From positions 22,176,926-22,240,925 of the forward strand of contig JAGTTD010000011.1 in assembly GCA_018398585.1 (NCBI GenBank): a stretch of DNA of 64,000 bases, given 5' to 3'. The position numbers and the translations under genes were made by a program. This stretch comes from Simmondsia chinensis. Taxonomy: Eukaryota > Streptophyta > Magnoliopsida > Caryophyllales > Simmondsiaceae. Shown here piece by piece: positions 42,991 to 52,396 of the stretch. The notes beneath the pieces were generated by a model. The model did not search any database, was not told where the DNA came from, and worked only from the letters and a program-made list of their open reading frames with translations. Each line of letters begins with the position of its first letter. Position 1 is the first letter of the stretch.

Positions 42991-43960
42991 CAATTTTGAC
43001 AAATTGGCAAAGCAATATGAGGATGGTCTTGCCTTTGAGGAGATATGGCAAGAAGATCAATCAAGGATAGTACTGGGTTACTTCATTCACGACGGATTTC
43101 TTTTCAAGGGGAACCAACTATGCATTCCAAATTCGAGCCTAAGACTCAAGATCATTCAAGAGAAGCACAATGAGGGACACATGGGTTGAGATAAGATGCT
43201 CAAGCTGGTGCTTTACTTTTTTGCCAACAATGAGGAAAGAGGTTGAACGGTTTGTCAAGCGATGCCGCACTTGCCAAATATCGAAAGGCAGAATGACTAA
43301 TGCGGGTTGTACTTAACTTTATCTATTCCAAGTGAGCCTTGGGCAGATATTAATATGGATTTTGTGCTTGGGTTGCCGAGAACGCAGAGTAGTATAGATT
43401 TGATCTTCATTGTTGTGGATCATTTCTTCAAGATGGTGAACTTCATGGGGTGCAAGAAAGCCGTGGACGTAGTGTATGTAATGCTGTTGTACTTCTAGGA
43501 AGTCAACAAACTTCATGGGTTACCAGTTAGCATTGTCCCGGATAGGGACGTTTAGTGAACTGCTTCTAAAAAACACTTTGGAAGAGAGCGAATATATCTC
43601 TCGCCTTCAATACCGTTCATCACCCACAAATGGATGGCAAGACAAAGGTGACAAATAGGTCTTTGGATAATCTTCTCCGATGTATTGCTACTGAAAACAC
43701 CAAGGGGTGAGATCAAAAGCTATACCAAGCCGATCGCCTACAATAGCACAGTAAATAGGAGCACAAGTTTTATGCTATTCAAGATTGTAAATGGCTTTGT
43801 CCCTCATTCTCCGATAGACCTTACACCAGTTTTAGATCTTACTCGTCCTCATGGCAAGACAGAGGACTTCATCTCCAACCTTCAGGAGATACACGAGCAA
43901 ACTCGAGCACGATTAGTTGAGGCAAGCGCCAAGTACAAGATGGTGAGTGATAAGTGACAC
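42991..43960 (+). pseudogene. Gypsy-2 integrase
   Basis: FLFKGNQLCIPNSSLRLKII then EKHNEGHMG is the start of the zinc domain; the C-x-x-C reads RCRTCQISK near 43260. The core keeps PWADINMDFVLGLPRTQSSI (first Asp) and DLIFIVVDHFFKMVNF; the second Asp block near 43535 is broken (PDRDV then stop). HHPQMDGKTKVTNRSLDNLL at about 43620-43675 occupies the catalytic Glu region with Lys instead of Glu. The tail includes PIAYNSTVNRSTSFMLFKIV and LDLTRPHGKTEDFISNLQE. Confidence 0.82.
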
Positions 43961-44234
43961 TGAGCAGTTTAGCTGTAGGTTGGCAACCAGGTATGGCTAT
44001 TCTGACTAGAGAGCTCTTTTCGGCATGGGAATACAACATGTTGACGGCATGGAAAATTGGATCTTTGCGGATCATAGATAAGGTCAACGATAATTCATAC
44101 CGCATGTAGCTACCAAGTGGAATGAGGACGTTAAACGTCTTCAACATCAAGCACCTCGTCCCTTACTTCGGTGAGAATGATCCAAGCAATCAGTTGGAAA
44201 ATTTAAGGGCGAATTCTCTCCAACCTGGGGAGGA
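43961..44234 (+). pseudogene. Gypsy-2 end of pol
   Basis: WKIGSLRIIDKVNDNSYRM, stop, LPSGMRTLNVFNIKHLVPYF and ENLRANSLQPGEDDA are the post-core GPY/F-like module and the C-terminus. The last words overlap the polypurine tract ctggggaggatga before the LTR at 44235. Confidence 0.75.
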
Positions 44235-44650
44235 TGATGCAGCCGTGCCTTTACACAAGGCGGATTACTAAGCGGATGGGGTCTTGGCGAGTTGGCGAGC
44301 TTGGGGTGATGGGAGAGACTCGCGGAAAGGGGTGAACAGGTATTAGAAGTTCACATCAATAAGGAAAGCTTAATTTAGATTAATAGATTTTATTATTTAT
44401 CTTTTATTTGTCTCTTTTAATTATAGTCTTCTATTTTAGTTAAAATAGCTTCTCTATTTAAGGAAGATGATGATTAGGGTTTCATTCCTTCAAGTATTTA
44501 GATTTTCTCTATTGTTTATGTGTTTTCCTCTATTTTTGAGGTGAGAATTAGGGTTAAATTTTTTCCTTTTATTTCTTAATTGTTTTAACAATAAGAATTT
44601 AAAGGAAGGCCTTTGAACCTTCCATTCCCAATTTTCTTCTTTCAACATCA
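44235..44650 (+). repeat. Gypsy-2 3' LTR
   Basis: Starts TGATGCAGCCGTGCC and ends TTCAACATCA, 416 bp. It differs from the 5' LTR by scattered substitutions and small indels. Confidence 0.83.
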
Positions 44651-45420
44651 TTACGCCCTCTAACTTCTTAAGACTTCCGACACCTTGATGCTAAACCAAC
44701 AAAATTTCCTATGGATCCAAATGTCAAAAGTTTCCTCTCTTACTAGTGACGGTCTCCTAGATCCCCCCTACTATATGCAGCTTTTGGGCAACCTTTTTAA
44801 TCTCACCCTTACACATCTGGATATTTCTTTTCTACTTTATTATGTTAGCCAATTTCTTGCCTCCATATGAGTTTGTCATCTTTAGGTAGCCTAACGCTTC
44901 CTTCGCTATATCATAACCTCCTCTGTAAAAGGTCTTTTCTATTTTGTATCATCCACATTGTATCTCATTGCTCTGATCGATGCCTCTTAGGCTATTACTT
45001 AGATTCTCGTTGGTCAGTCACTGAATTTGACGTTTCTAGATTCTTCTCTTATTTCATGGAAATCCAAGAAACAATTTGTTGGTCCAAATTCTTTAGTTGA
45101 AGTCATATCTTTGAAAGATATTATGGTTTATGGGTCTTTTGACTGATTTTTCAGTTGGTACTCATCACCTAACTCTCTTATTCTGCTACAATCAGCCGGC
45201 TAAATATATCGCTTACAATTCAACGATTTCCCAACATACAAGGCATATCAAGGTATATCTATATCTTACTTGTGACAAGATTCATGAAAGGGTTGTTAAT
45301 GAGCTTCACATTCCTAGTCAACCATTCCTCGATTTTCTCACTAAGCCACTACTAGCTTCCGAATTGCTACCGCGTCACCGAACTTGGGGGTATAATACAG
45401 TATATATATTGCTTGTGACT
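44651..45420 (+). pseudogene. Copia-C RT end and RNase H
   Basis: Copia-C continues after Gypsy-2: YAL, stop, LLKTSDTLMLNQQN, then LLGNLFNLTLTHLDISFLLY with YVSQFLASI, RFLRYIITSSVKGLF, SLISWKSKKQFVG (RNase H), FCYNQPAKYIAYN (D-N-Q-A-A block with Tyr for Asp), TRHIKVYLYLTCDKIHERVV and PSQPFLDFLTKPL. This is the complete copia RNase H order. There are several frameshifts. Confidence 0.87.
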
Positions 45421-45620
45421 AGGTTGGTATAGTCGTTAATTTCAGTTTTAGCCTTGTAATTAGGTCTTAAAGTTCGTATAATTACTTATAGTTAATTAGG
45501 GATATTTAGTTAGTCACTTTTAACCTTTCTTCTGTAACCCCTGCTAGCATAGCATCTATGAGGAAATGTGACATGCGTAATGAAATAATGTATAAAAAAT
45601 AACGAGATATGAGACATCAA
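45413..45620 (+). repeat. Possible Copia-C 3' LTR
   Basis: The non-coding DNA after RNase H could be an LTR running from TGTGACTAGGTTGG to GAGACATCA. There is no partner in the window and no clear polypurine tract. Confidence 0.3.
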
Positions 45621-45624
45621 TATT

Positions 45625-45885
45625 TCACTTACAAGTTTTTGGGTTACAACAAGTATTCCAATCCCATACCTCAAACACTTCAACTGTCCACTCTGTGCGT
45701 GTGGCTTTTGAACAAAGAAGTTGCAACGCTTCTCCCATATAGCATTTGACCGCGACATACCACTCATACTTGGAACATGCACAAATATTTATCTTCACAT
45801 GGTACAAGGACTGGAATGTTTCTCTACATTCTCCAACTATAATTAGGGCATTGGTGGTGCCCCAGACACACCTTACAGCCTTCAT
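45625..45885 (-). other. Open frame of unknown origin
   Basis: An 86-codon minus-strand frame with Cys- and Trp-rich sequence (ECRETFQSLYHVKINICACS; EVWDWNTCCNPKTC). Codon content looks less random than its surroundings, and possible splice donors (gtatgggatt, gtaagtgaa) lie in it. An overlapping frame is also open, so this may be chance. No family is recognised. Confidence 0.2.
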
Positions 45886-46169
45886 ATGTATCCCAAAGCA
45901 TATATTGGGATTTCAAAGGTGCCAAAACAAAGATACAGATTAAGAACAACGGTTAGATGTGTAAAAGCTTTCATTACCACTATATTGTCTTTTATGCCTT
46001 TTTGACTTTCTTAATTTCTAACAATGAATTCCTTTAACTTCCTTTTTGTTATGAATTAAAAACGCACTTCCATCTTTTTTCCTTTTATTGAATGGATACA
46101 TTAAATTGAGTTTGCTGGATCATACAATAAAAAATATAAAATCTTTTTTCTATAGTGATAAGGAACACA

Positions 46170-46290
46170 ATTTTTGCCCTACATAGGATCACATTAAAAA
46201 GATGAACTCGAACTCGAAACCTCATATGCTTAAAAGGGTAAACCTTAATCACCACACTCATTAATCTTACTCTAACAATATAAAATTTTG
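46170..46290 (-). mobile_element. Possible tRNA-derived SINE
   Basis: On the minus strand a region with A-box-like tgagtgtggtgattaaggt and, about 35 bp on, B-box-like gtttcgagttcgagttc. This is the spacing of a tRNA-derived promoter. There is no clear TSD. Confidence 0.35.
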
Positions 46291-46394
46291 GTCCCAATAT
46301 AGTAGTATTCTTATCAATTCATATATCTCTTGAAGAATACTGACCAAAAAATTTGAAAACCAAGGAATTATTATTTTACAATTTATGCTAAACA

Positions 46395-46560
46395 TTGGTA
46401 GAAACTTATATTATATGCTCATTGGATGAGAAGAAAGTTCTCTTTGAAAAAATGGGTTCCCTTCTATATCAACTGAGGGAAATGCTTCCTAAATTTAAAT
46501 CAACGCGATTCCACAGCACACTCCAGAAGCTCTTTACTGCATTTGCAATGAACCGTAAGG
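46395..46560 (+). other. Candidate host exon, plus strand
   Basis: An open stretch flanked by a possible acceptor (attggtag, 46398-46405) and donor (ccgtaaggg, about 46553). It encodes ETYIICSLDEKKVLFEKMGS, LLYQLREMLPKFK and STLQKLFTAFAMN, an amphipathic, protein-like sequence. The family is not recognised and neighbouring exons were not found. It could be a remnant of an old gene. Confidence 0.3.
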
Positions 46561-46585
46561 GTGCATTATGCACTCAAAATACAGT

Positions 46586-46740
46586 CCCTTAGGGACATAG
46601 CCGAGTGGTTGTGATCGCCGGTTGCCAACGAGGTGACCCGGGATCGAATCCCACAAAGTTCAAATGTGATCTCCTCTTTATTGAGGTTTTAAGGGGTTTA
46701 TCCCCCCGGCTTTACCATCATTAAAAAAAAAAAAAAAAAA
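46586..46740 (+). mobile_element. tRNA-derived SINE with poly(A) tail
   Basis: 155 bp starting cccttagggacatag. A box: tagccgagtggttgtgatc. B box: gggatcgaatccc. It ends in A18. The TSD is 17 bp with two mismatches: tgcactcaaaatacagt (46569-46585) and tgtactcaaaatacaat (46741-46757). This is a classical plant SINE, Pol III transcribed and mobilised by a LINE. Confidence 0.92.
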
Positions 46741-46757
46741 TGTACTCAAAATACAAT

Positions 46758-47800
46758 ATTATTAACGAGGTAATTATTTATCCCCAAAAACCATTCAAAT
46801 TTTATAATCATAAAGTGATGTAGCATAAAAGGAAAACTAATCATTTCTAATTTAACTCTCAAAATTTGGATTCAATTTCATTCAAAAATTATCTCCATAA
46901 AAATTCTATTTATAATATGGGTACCCTGAATTCAAAAAAATATAGAAGTCTAATTAAAATCTGGCTAGAAAATAAAAATAATACAATCTTAAGAATATAA
47001 TCCTAATCTAACTAAAATAAAAGATAATCCTCAATAATCTTTCTTTAATCTAAACCCATTAAATTCTACACAATAATAACTAACATCTAAACGATTTAAA
47101 AGTTACAAATATAGTTAAACTCATTCTAATCCAAATATCCCCATATTTTACATTACCCTCATACTACATCATAAAGTTCTTGAGGAATCTTTCTAGTCAT
47201 AGTCGTTTCACTATAGTACAACACTTAAAGTCAAACTTTCTGAGAGTAAAGTTTAAGATTAGCAAAACCAAGTTAAGAAAAAGGTCAATAGTTACCGCAA
47301 TCGGCATTGACTATAAGAGTAAAAAGCCATTCATGACCTTTGTTCATCAGCTTAAGCTTTTGAAGTAATTAATTCTAGCATGACCTTCAAGCCTTGTTTA
47401 CCAAGAGGTACGAGTATTAATCCTAACCCCACCTCCAATATTAATATAATTTTAACCCAAGGCATGAGATAAGTTGATGCACTGTCCATTTTTCAAGCCC
47501 AATGGACATTTACGTTAGGAGGCATCTAAGAGTATGAATCCGAGATAACCCAAACCAACCATGCCAATTACAGGGAAATTCTAATGGGATTAAAGAACTA
47601 ACTAAACAATGCACTTAACATTTCCAACCTTCACAAATTACAAATACTTGTGTCATTTCTGCACAACTTCTTTCCCTACAAGTACAACAAAATTAAAACC
47701 TAACTCAAAGTCCTGGACATGATTCACTGCACTAACTGTTTTATTGCTGGTTGATGAATTACAGCACTAGGATGTTACACTGGATGTCACGCTGCAGCAC
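46758..47800. other. AT-rich non-coding DNA
   Basis: No gene or repeat is recognised. The part nearest 47800 would be the 3' untranslated region of the minus-strand gene whose stop codon is at 47801-47803. Confidence 0.5.
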
Positions 47801-47923
47801 TCAGGATGTTGCGGGCATTGTCGCGAGCTCTTCTAGCTGTTGCAGTACACTCAATGCCCCCATTTCGTTCTCATCAGTGAAGTAAGGCTTCAGGGTGTCA
47901 ACTGCATCTCTGATCCTCATTTG
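47801..47923 (-). CDS. Host gene, terminal coding exon
   Basis: A 41-codon minus-strand exon beginning after an acceptor (ttacttgcag) at 47924 and ending in TGA at 47801-47803. It encodes QMRIRDAVDTLKPYFTDENE, MGALSVLQQLEELATMPATS. It is in phase 0 with the exon at 49013-49096, joining ...LKRKLEHI to QMRIRD.... The sequence is charged and helical. GC content is higher than in the flanks. I cannot name the family. No stop or frameshift is present, so this is the best candidate for a live gene in the window. Confidence 0.75.
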   Translation of the reverse strand, partial: QMRIRDAVDTLKPYFTDENEMGALSVLQQLEELATMPATS

Positions 47924-49012
47924 CTGCAAGTAATTTAACCATGTGTATTAATATTCATCTGTGTGGAAAGTACAAGATCTAAAGCTATAAGGTCCAGTTT
48001 GGCAAATAGAATTGGAGCCTAAAACTACAATTGAAACTGGAATTGGAGCCCAGAATTTCAATTTTCTTGTTTGGTTGACCTGCTGGAATTAGAATTACAA
48101 TTCCACAGCCCAGTTCTATAGAACTGAATTTTAACTGAACACCATACATTCCAATTCCTTAGGGTAAGAGTTGCAATTCTATATTAACTTCACTGACATG
48201 AAACCCAAAATGAACCCACTTGATTAATCCAAACCTAAGATGATTCAAAACCAAAAGACTTAGACACAATCTAAATTTAACACGAATCTCGAAATCACCC
48301 AATTGGAACTGGAATGACTTGAACTTCAAATAACCAGAATCAACCTAACTCAAATTCCTAAGTGATCAACCTAATTGACCCACCTGAGATGACTCAAATG
48401 AAAGAAAGTAAACTACTCAACTTGAATGTGGCGTGAAGTCGAAATGACCCGACCAAACTAACTAGTAAACTAATACAACTCAACCCAAACTGACCCGACC
48501 CATCTCACCCTTAGCCTAAATTTGACATGACCCGAGATAACCCAAAATTGAAATGATGCAACCCGTTGGACCCAAAACTAGGATGACTCAAGCTCGAAAT
48601 AACCTAAATCAACCCAAACTTCACCTATTCTAGCCCAAATCCCCGAAAAGACCTAACCCAATTAATTGAAAATCCAAGATTACTAGACCTCAAAATTATC
48701 CAACGCAACTAAAACTCGACCTAATTTGACTTGAAACTCGAATACCTCAAATCAAAGTAATTCGACCATACCAAAATCCAACCTTAGCTGATTCAAAACT
48801 TGAAATGGTCGAGCTCAATCAATTGAAAAACCATGATGACTCCAAGCATTATGAAATTATAATTCCGACTTCTAATTCCTTTGGTTAACCAAACAGTGAA
48901 ATTTCAATTTTATCAGAATTCTAAGTCCACTAGAACAGGAAATGGAATTGCAATTTTACAATCCAATTTAAATTCCATGTGCCAAACAGAGTTTAAGTTT
49001 AGATGAACTTAC
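47924..49012 (-). other. Intron of host gene holding the 1-kb repeat
   Basis: Donor ATT|gtaagttcat at 49012 and acceptor ttacttgcag at 47924. Almost all of the 1089-bp intron is the repeat at 47994-48990. Confidence 0.7.
47994..48990. repeat. Unclassified 1-kb repeat, copy 2
   Basis: Homologous along its length to 2450-3460, in the same orientation. Ends are ggtccagtttggcaaatagaa and ttccatgtgccaaacagag, whose cores CAGTTTGGCA and TGCCAAACAG are inverted. The middle repeats words such as CCCAAAATGA, GACCCGA and GATGACTC. No coding sequence. Its place between two good splice sites shows that it is a mobile or duplicated unit that inserted in an intron. Confidence 0.65.
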
Positions 49013-49096
49013 AATGTGTTCCAGCTTTCTCTTCAGTGCTTCGTTTGCGTTCCCTTGTGCTTGACTTGGTCCAAGGTTTGGTACAGCTGAAGCATT
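49013..49096 (-). CDS. Host gene, penultimate coding exon
   Basis: A 28-codon minus-strand exon between acceptor ctatttttag (49097) and donor gtaagttcat (49012). It encodes NASAVPNLGPSQAQGNANEA then LKRKLEHI. It joins in phase 0 to the terminal exon. A Gly/Gln/Asn-rich segment followed by a basic helix suggests a flexible linker before a C-terminal helical region. Upstream exons are uncertain; one candidate is at 50152-50211. Confidence 0.7.
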
Positions 49097-49149
49097 CTAA
49101 AAATAGAAATTAAAGGGAGTCAAGATCATATATATGTGCCTTACAGACA

Positions 49150-49312
49150 CGAACAATATTTTCTTTTTCTTTAAGATGGTAAGAAATACATCCTCCTAAT
49201 AAGGGCTAAAACTAGGTAAGGAGGAAATGAGCCTCAAACTCAAGACTTCATGCTTGAGGGGTTGGTAGCTTAACCACTATACTAAACCCAAAAGATCTAG
49301 GCCACGGAACAT
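49150..49312 (-). mobile_element. tRNA-derived SINE-like sequence
   Basis: On the minus strand: A box tagtatagtggttaagctac, B box-like gagtttgaggctc about 35 bp later, and a purine-rich 3' end (aaagaaaaagaaaat). Possible imperfect TSD cacgaacaatat (49152-49163) and cacggaacatat (about 49303-49314). It lies in the putative next intron of the host gene. Confidence 0.6.
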
Positions 49313-50151
49313 ATGCTTCACCCTGTAAAATATGATACCCCTACTCAGGTATGTAAGCCACATACATCAGAGATCAGAACTTGCTATTTCCAAGATATTT
49401 TTATAGTACTTTGTCGTTATTTGACATTGTCTGAGAGTTATATGTCAATATCCAAGTATTCTTATTGGACACAAGTACTTTAGGATAGAATGGAGAATCG
49501 AAGTAGCCATAAGAGTAACTATCTGCTGGATACAATTACAGTCTCTCTTCAAAACAAGTCTTGATTAATCTGTACTGATTCCTTCCGTGACAAATGCTGC
49601 CAGCTCAGTTTTACAACCAACAGAGTACAAGTTATCATATCAGTTCAAGCCAGTTCAGTTCATCAAAAGACAAAGAAATGAAAAGGAACTAATAAAAAAG
49701 GAATTGGTAGACAAAAACTTTTGAGATTTCTTCTCTCTCTCTCTGTTACAATATTCTAATCTGCTTACATAGTACATGTACGTTTTCCAACAATCAAAAT
49801 AAAAAATACTAGTATGCAATAATAACAAATCCAGTGCCTAAATGAGGAATACTAGTATGCATAAACAAAAAAATGTTTCTCATTCACAACTAATGCCCAA
49901 TGTAATATCAACGCTCCACAATTATCTAAAACAGGGACGTACATTTGTGTTTCTATATGATGACGGAATAATTTTACAGCCTTTTATTTTTCATTTGATT
50001 CAAAGCGCAAATACAAAAAGGGGAAATTGGAGACAACAGCAATGTTAGTGCAAGAGTACAGAAACAGAACACTGTAGTCAACGAATCTTAAGAATAGATG
50101 CCATTCAGTTATTAGATCTTACTAGAACTACAAGACAAGTTTAGCAGTTAC

Positions 50152-50211
50152 CAGATTAACAGCATTCACTTCTAAGTTTCTATATTCCAAATACCAACGA
50201 ATCTTCACCAA
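50152..50211 (-). CDS. Candidate further exon of the host gene
   Basis: A 20-codon open segment on the minus strand, LVKIRWYLEYRNLEVNAVNL, between acceptor-like gaaaccatag (50212) and donor-like CTG|gtaactgct (50151). It is in phase 0 with the exon at 49096. It is short and could be chance; the acceptor lies within 25 bp of a long G/C homopolymer. Confidence 0.25.
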
Positions 50212-50231
50212 CTATGGTTTCAGAAGCAACC

Positions 50232-50233
<2 letters not shown>

Positions 50234-50280
<47 letters not shown>

Positions 50281-50283
50281 AAA
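50234..50283. repeat. C37-A13 homopolymer tract
   Basis: 37 consecutive C (50234-50270) followed by 13 A and further A-rich sequence. It carries no gene. A minus-strand frame across it is a low-complexity artefact. Confidence 0.9.
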
Positions 50284-51330
50284 TAAAAAAAGAGAAAAAA
50301 AAATTACAAAACCAAAAAGATAAACCAGGGGGAAAAGCCCTGAAGATGGGAGAATAATTCACAACAGAAGGGCAAATACTACGAAGCCCAGCAATGATAT
50401 ATACAGGCATGGGATATAGCTAAAGATATTCTATTGTCATTTACCAGTTTGGTAATATCCTAAATTCAAACTGTGTACATCATCTTTTAAATCTAATTCA
50501 AGTACTATCATATCACTTGGTCAAGTCTTCCTTTAACCATGAAGATAACACCTTTTAAAATTTTCTTCATTTCAGAAAAACCATTCAGATCTGTATCACC
50601 ACTTTCATTTTGACAACATGTCTCATCACAATTATGCTATCCCACATCATCTAATTAATCCCAAAATTCTTCTCAATCATTTGTGTCATGTCTTTTTATA
50701 TCATGGTCAAAAATTAGGCATTCTGAAAGAATTCAAAAGAACATTTTCCCTCTAATTTTAAGACTTCTCAGCTATCAACTTGATGAAGACAATCTAGTGT
50801 TTCATGCAATTTGTAGGAAATACTCTTCACTTCACAGTTTGAAAAATACCATATTATTTCAGTGATGGATAACACATAACCAGAGAATATGATTTAGGTA
50901 GATACATTACTTACTTGGACAAGCTACTTTTGTGATAAACTACCTTCAATATAAGTGTCCACATCTTGTGACTACAATCAAATAGTAGGATTCCAGTACT
51001 TCCCTATGCCAGGTGCAATATTGGCATTTTCATATTGAAATGTCAATCAGATAACCTTTCTTTTTAAAATCTAGGTTACCCAGAGGCCGTTGGATCTTCT
51101 TGAAATTCAGTAACCAGTCCATATTTCCAAACATGTATCGGATAATCTTCTGATATTATATGGAAATGTATAACAAAGAGGACATTGTTGCAGATGTCCT
51201 TAGAATGCCCCCGTTAAATTTAGAGTCTAGAGGGATGAGCACAATCTATCATGTCTGAATAGCATTTTTTCAAGTACATGTATATAGATTGTGCCTTTGT
51301 ATCTTTTCATGCAATTTCAAATGGAGCTGC
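50284..51330. other. AT-rich, probably intronic DNA
   Basis: No exon with good splice sites and no repeat was recognised on either strand. Confidence 0.4.
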
Positions 51331-51343
51331 AAGAAATGGGTTA

Positions 51344-51478
51344 CAACAACAGCAGCAACAATCTCAGTGCCTCAAGGGCTCCCGCAAAAGTGGGGTCGGG
51401 GGGGTAGATGTACGCAGCCTTCCCCCTTCAGAGTGTTTAACCTGAAGAAAGGTTGTTTCCGAGGACCCCCAACCTGAG
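51344..51478 (-). mobile_element. Short RTE-tailed insertion 4
   Basis: 135 bp from caacaacagcagcaac to cccccaacctgag, with ctcagtgcctcaagggctcc and agatgtacgcagcct. TSD aagaaatgggtta is perfect over 13 bp at 51331-51343 and 51479-51491. Confidence 0.9.
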
Positions 51479-52049
51479 AAGAAATGGGTTAGCATATCTA
51501 AAACCAAAACCATCAAAACATATATAAGTAGCAATCAATAATCCAAGACAATAGCAGTTACTAGGACTCTTAATCACATTCGATAGTATGGATCACTAAT
51601 CCAAAAAACACCCCTACAAATGTATCATTTTCTAAAGCAAAGGATTCCCTTTGTCATAAATCTCTTTGTTGATAAAGCCATTATCTGGCTGAAGGGATAG
51701 GAAAATTGGCATTAATAGTTACTGCAGAACAAATGTTTGAATAGTGATCCCCCATCTATTGGCTTACTTTCTATCAATGAACCCTGCAAGAACTCTCTCA
51801 TAAAAAGTCTAGTAACTAATTTGATTCTCCTTTGATAAATTGAACATGAAAACCCAACATTAGTAATAAATGCTGCCATTTGCAGAAGTTTGCTCTGAAA
51901 CAAAATTTTCAACATCATTATGCAAATTCTATTTCGCAATTGGAATTGATGAGAACTTGAAACTTTACAAATCATCCTGAAATACAATAATGCTAACAGA
52001 ACTGAAAGAATTTCCTTTTTGATGGTAGATTAACTTGTTAAGGATCTAC

Positions 52050-52335
52050 TGATGTAGCACACCTTGCTACTCAAAAACTCAACTCAACTTTATTTCATCA
52101 AAAACTTTCAACAAATGAATTACAAAGCTCTATTTATAGAAAAAACTAGACCCTATTATATAACTAAAAAGATAAATAAAAAAAAGAAATAAATTATCCT
52201 ACTAACTAAACACTAACTAAAATATCTTATTAACTTTAAAGATACATTCATCTAATCCTATCTATTAAGCTATCAAAATCTAATAAAATATCAAATCTTC
52301 TATAATCATTAAATCTATTCTTTTACGCTACATCA
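52050..52335 (-). repeat. Solo LTR (286 bp)
   Basis: Ends TGATGTAGC and GCTACATCA are perfect inverted repeats with TG/CA termini. On the minus strand a TATA box, ctataaatagagc, lies at about 52128-52140, with a poly(A)-signal-like region after it. No internal region or partner LTR is present. It is flanked directly by two related 58-61 bp direct repeats (51992-52049 and 52336-52396). Confidence 0.7.
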
Positions 52336-52396
52336 CCTAACATGACACATTGAACAATTTCCTTTTTGATGCTAGAATAATTTTTTAAGGACCTAT

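Larger units (their letters stand above)
36038..44650 (+). mobile_element. Gypsy-2 retrotransposon, split by Gypsy-3
   Basis: LTRs at 36038-36461 and 44235-44650 share TGATGCAGCCG...CTTTATACAAGG-type starts. The right LTR ends CAACATCA, inverted to TGATG. PBS, gag, zinc knuckle and protease lie left of Gypsy-3; RT, RNase H, integrase and pol end lie right of it. Copia-C RT and RNase H continue on either side. A clean TSD is not visible: cattt precedes the left LTR, and catta or ttacg follows the right one, depending on the end chosen. Confidence 0.85.

Noticed and set aside
46600..46665. A functional tRNA gene
   Set aside because: A and B boxes are present but no cloverleaf or CCA-side stem is evident, and the poly(A) tail and TSD show that it is a SINE.
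50180..50410. Glycine-tract protein on the minus strand
   Set aside because: The Gly run is the C37 homopolymer read in reverse.
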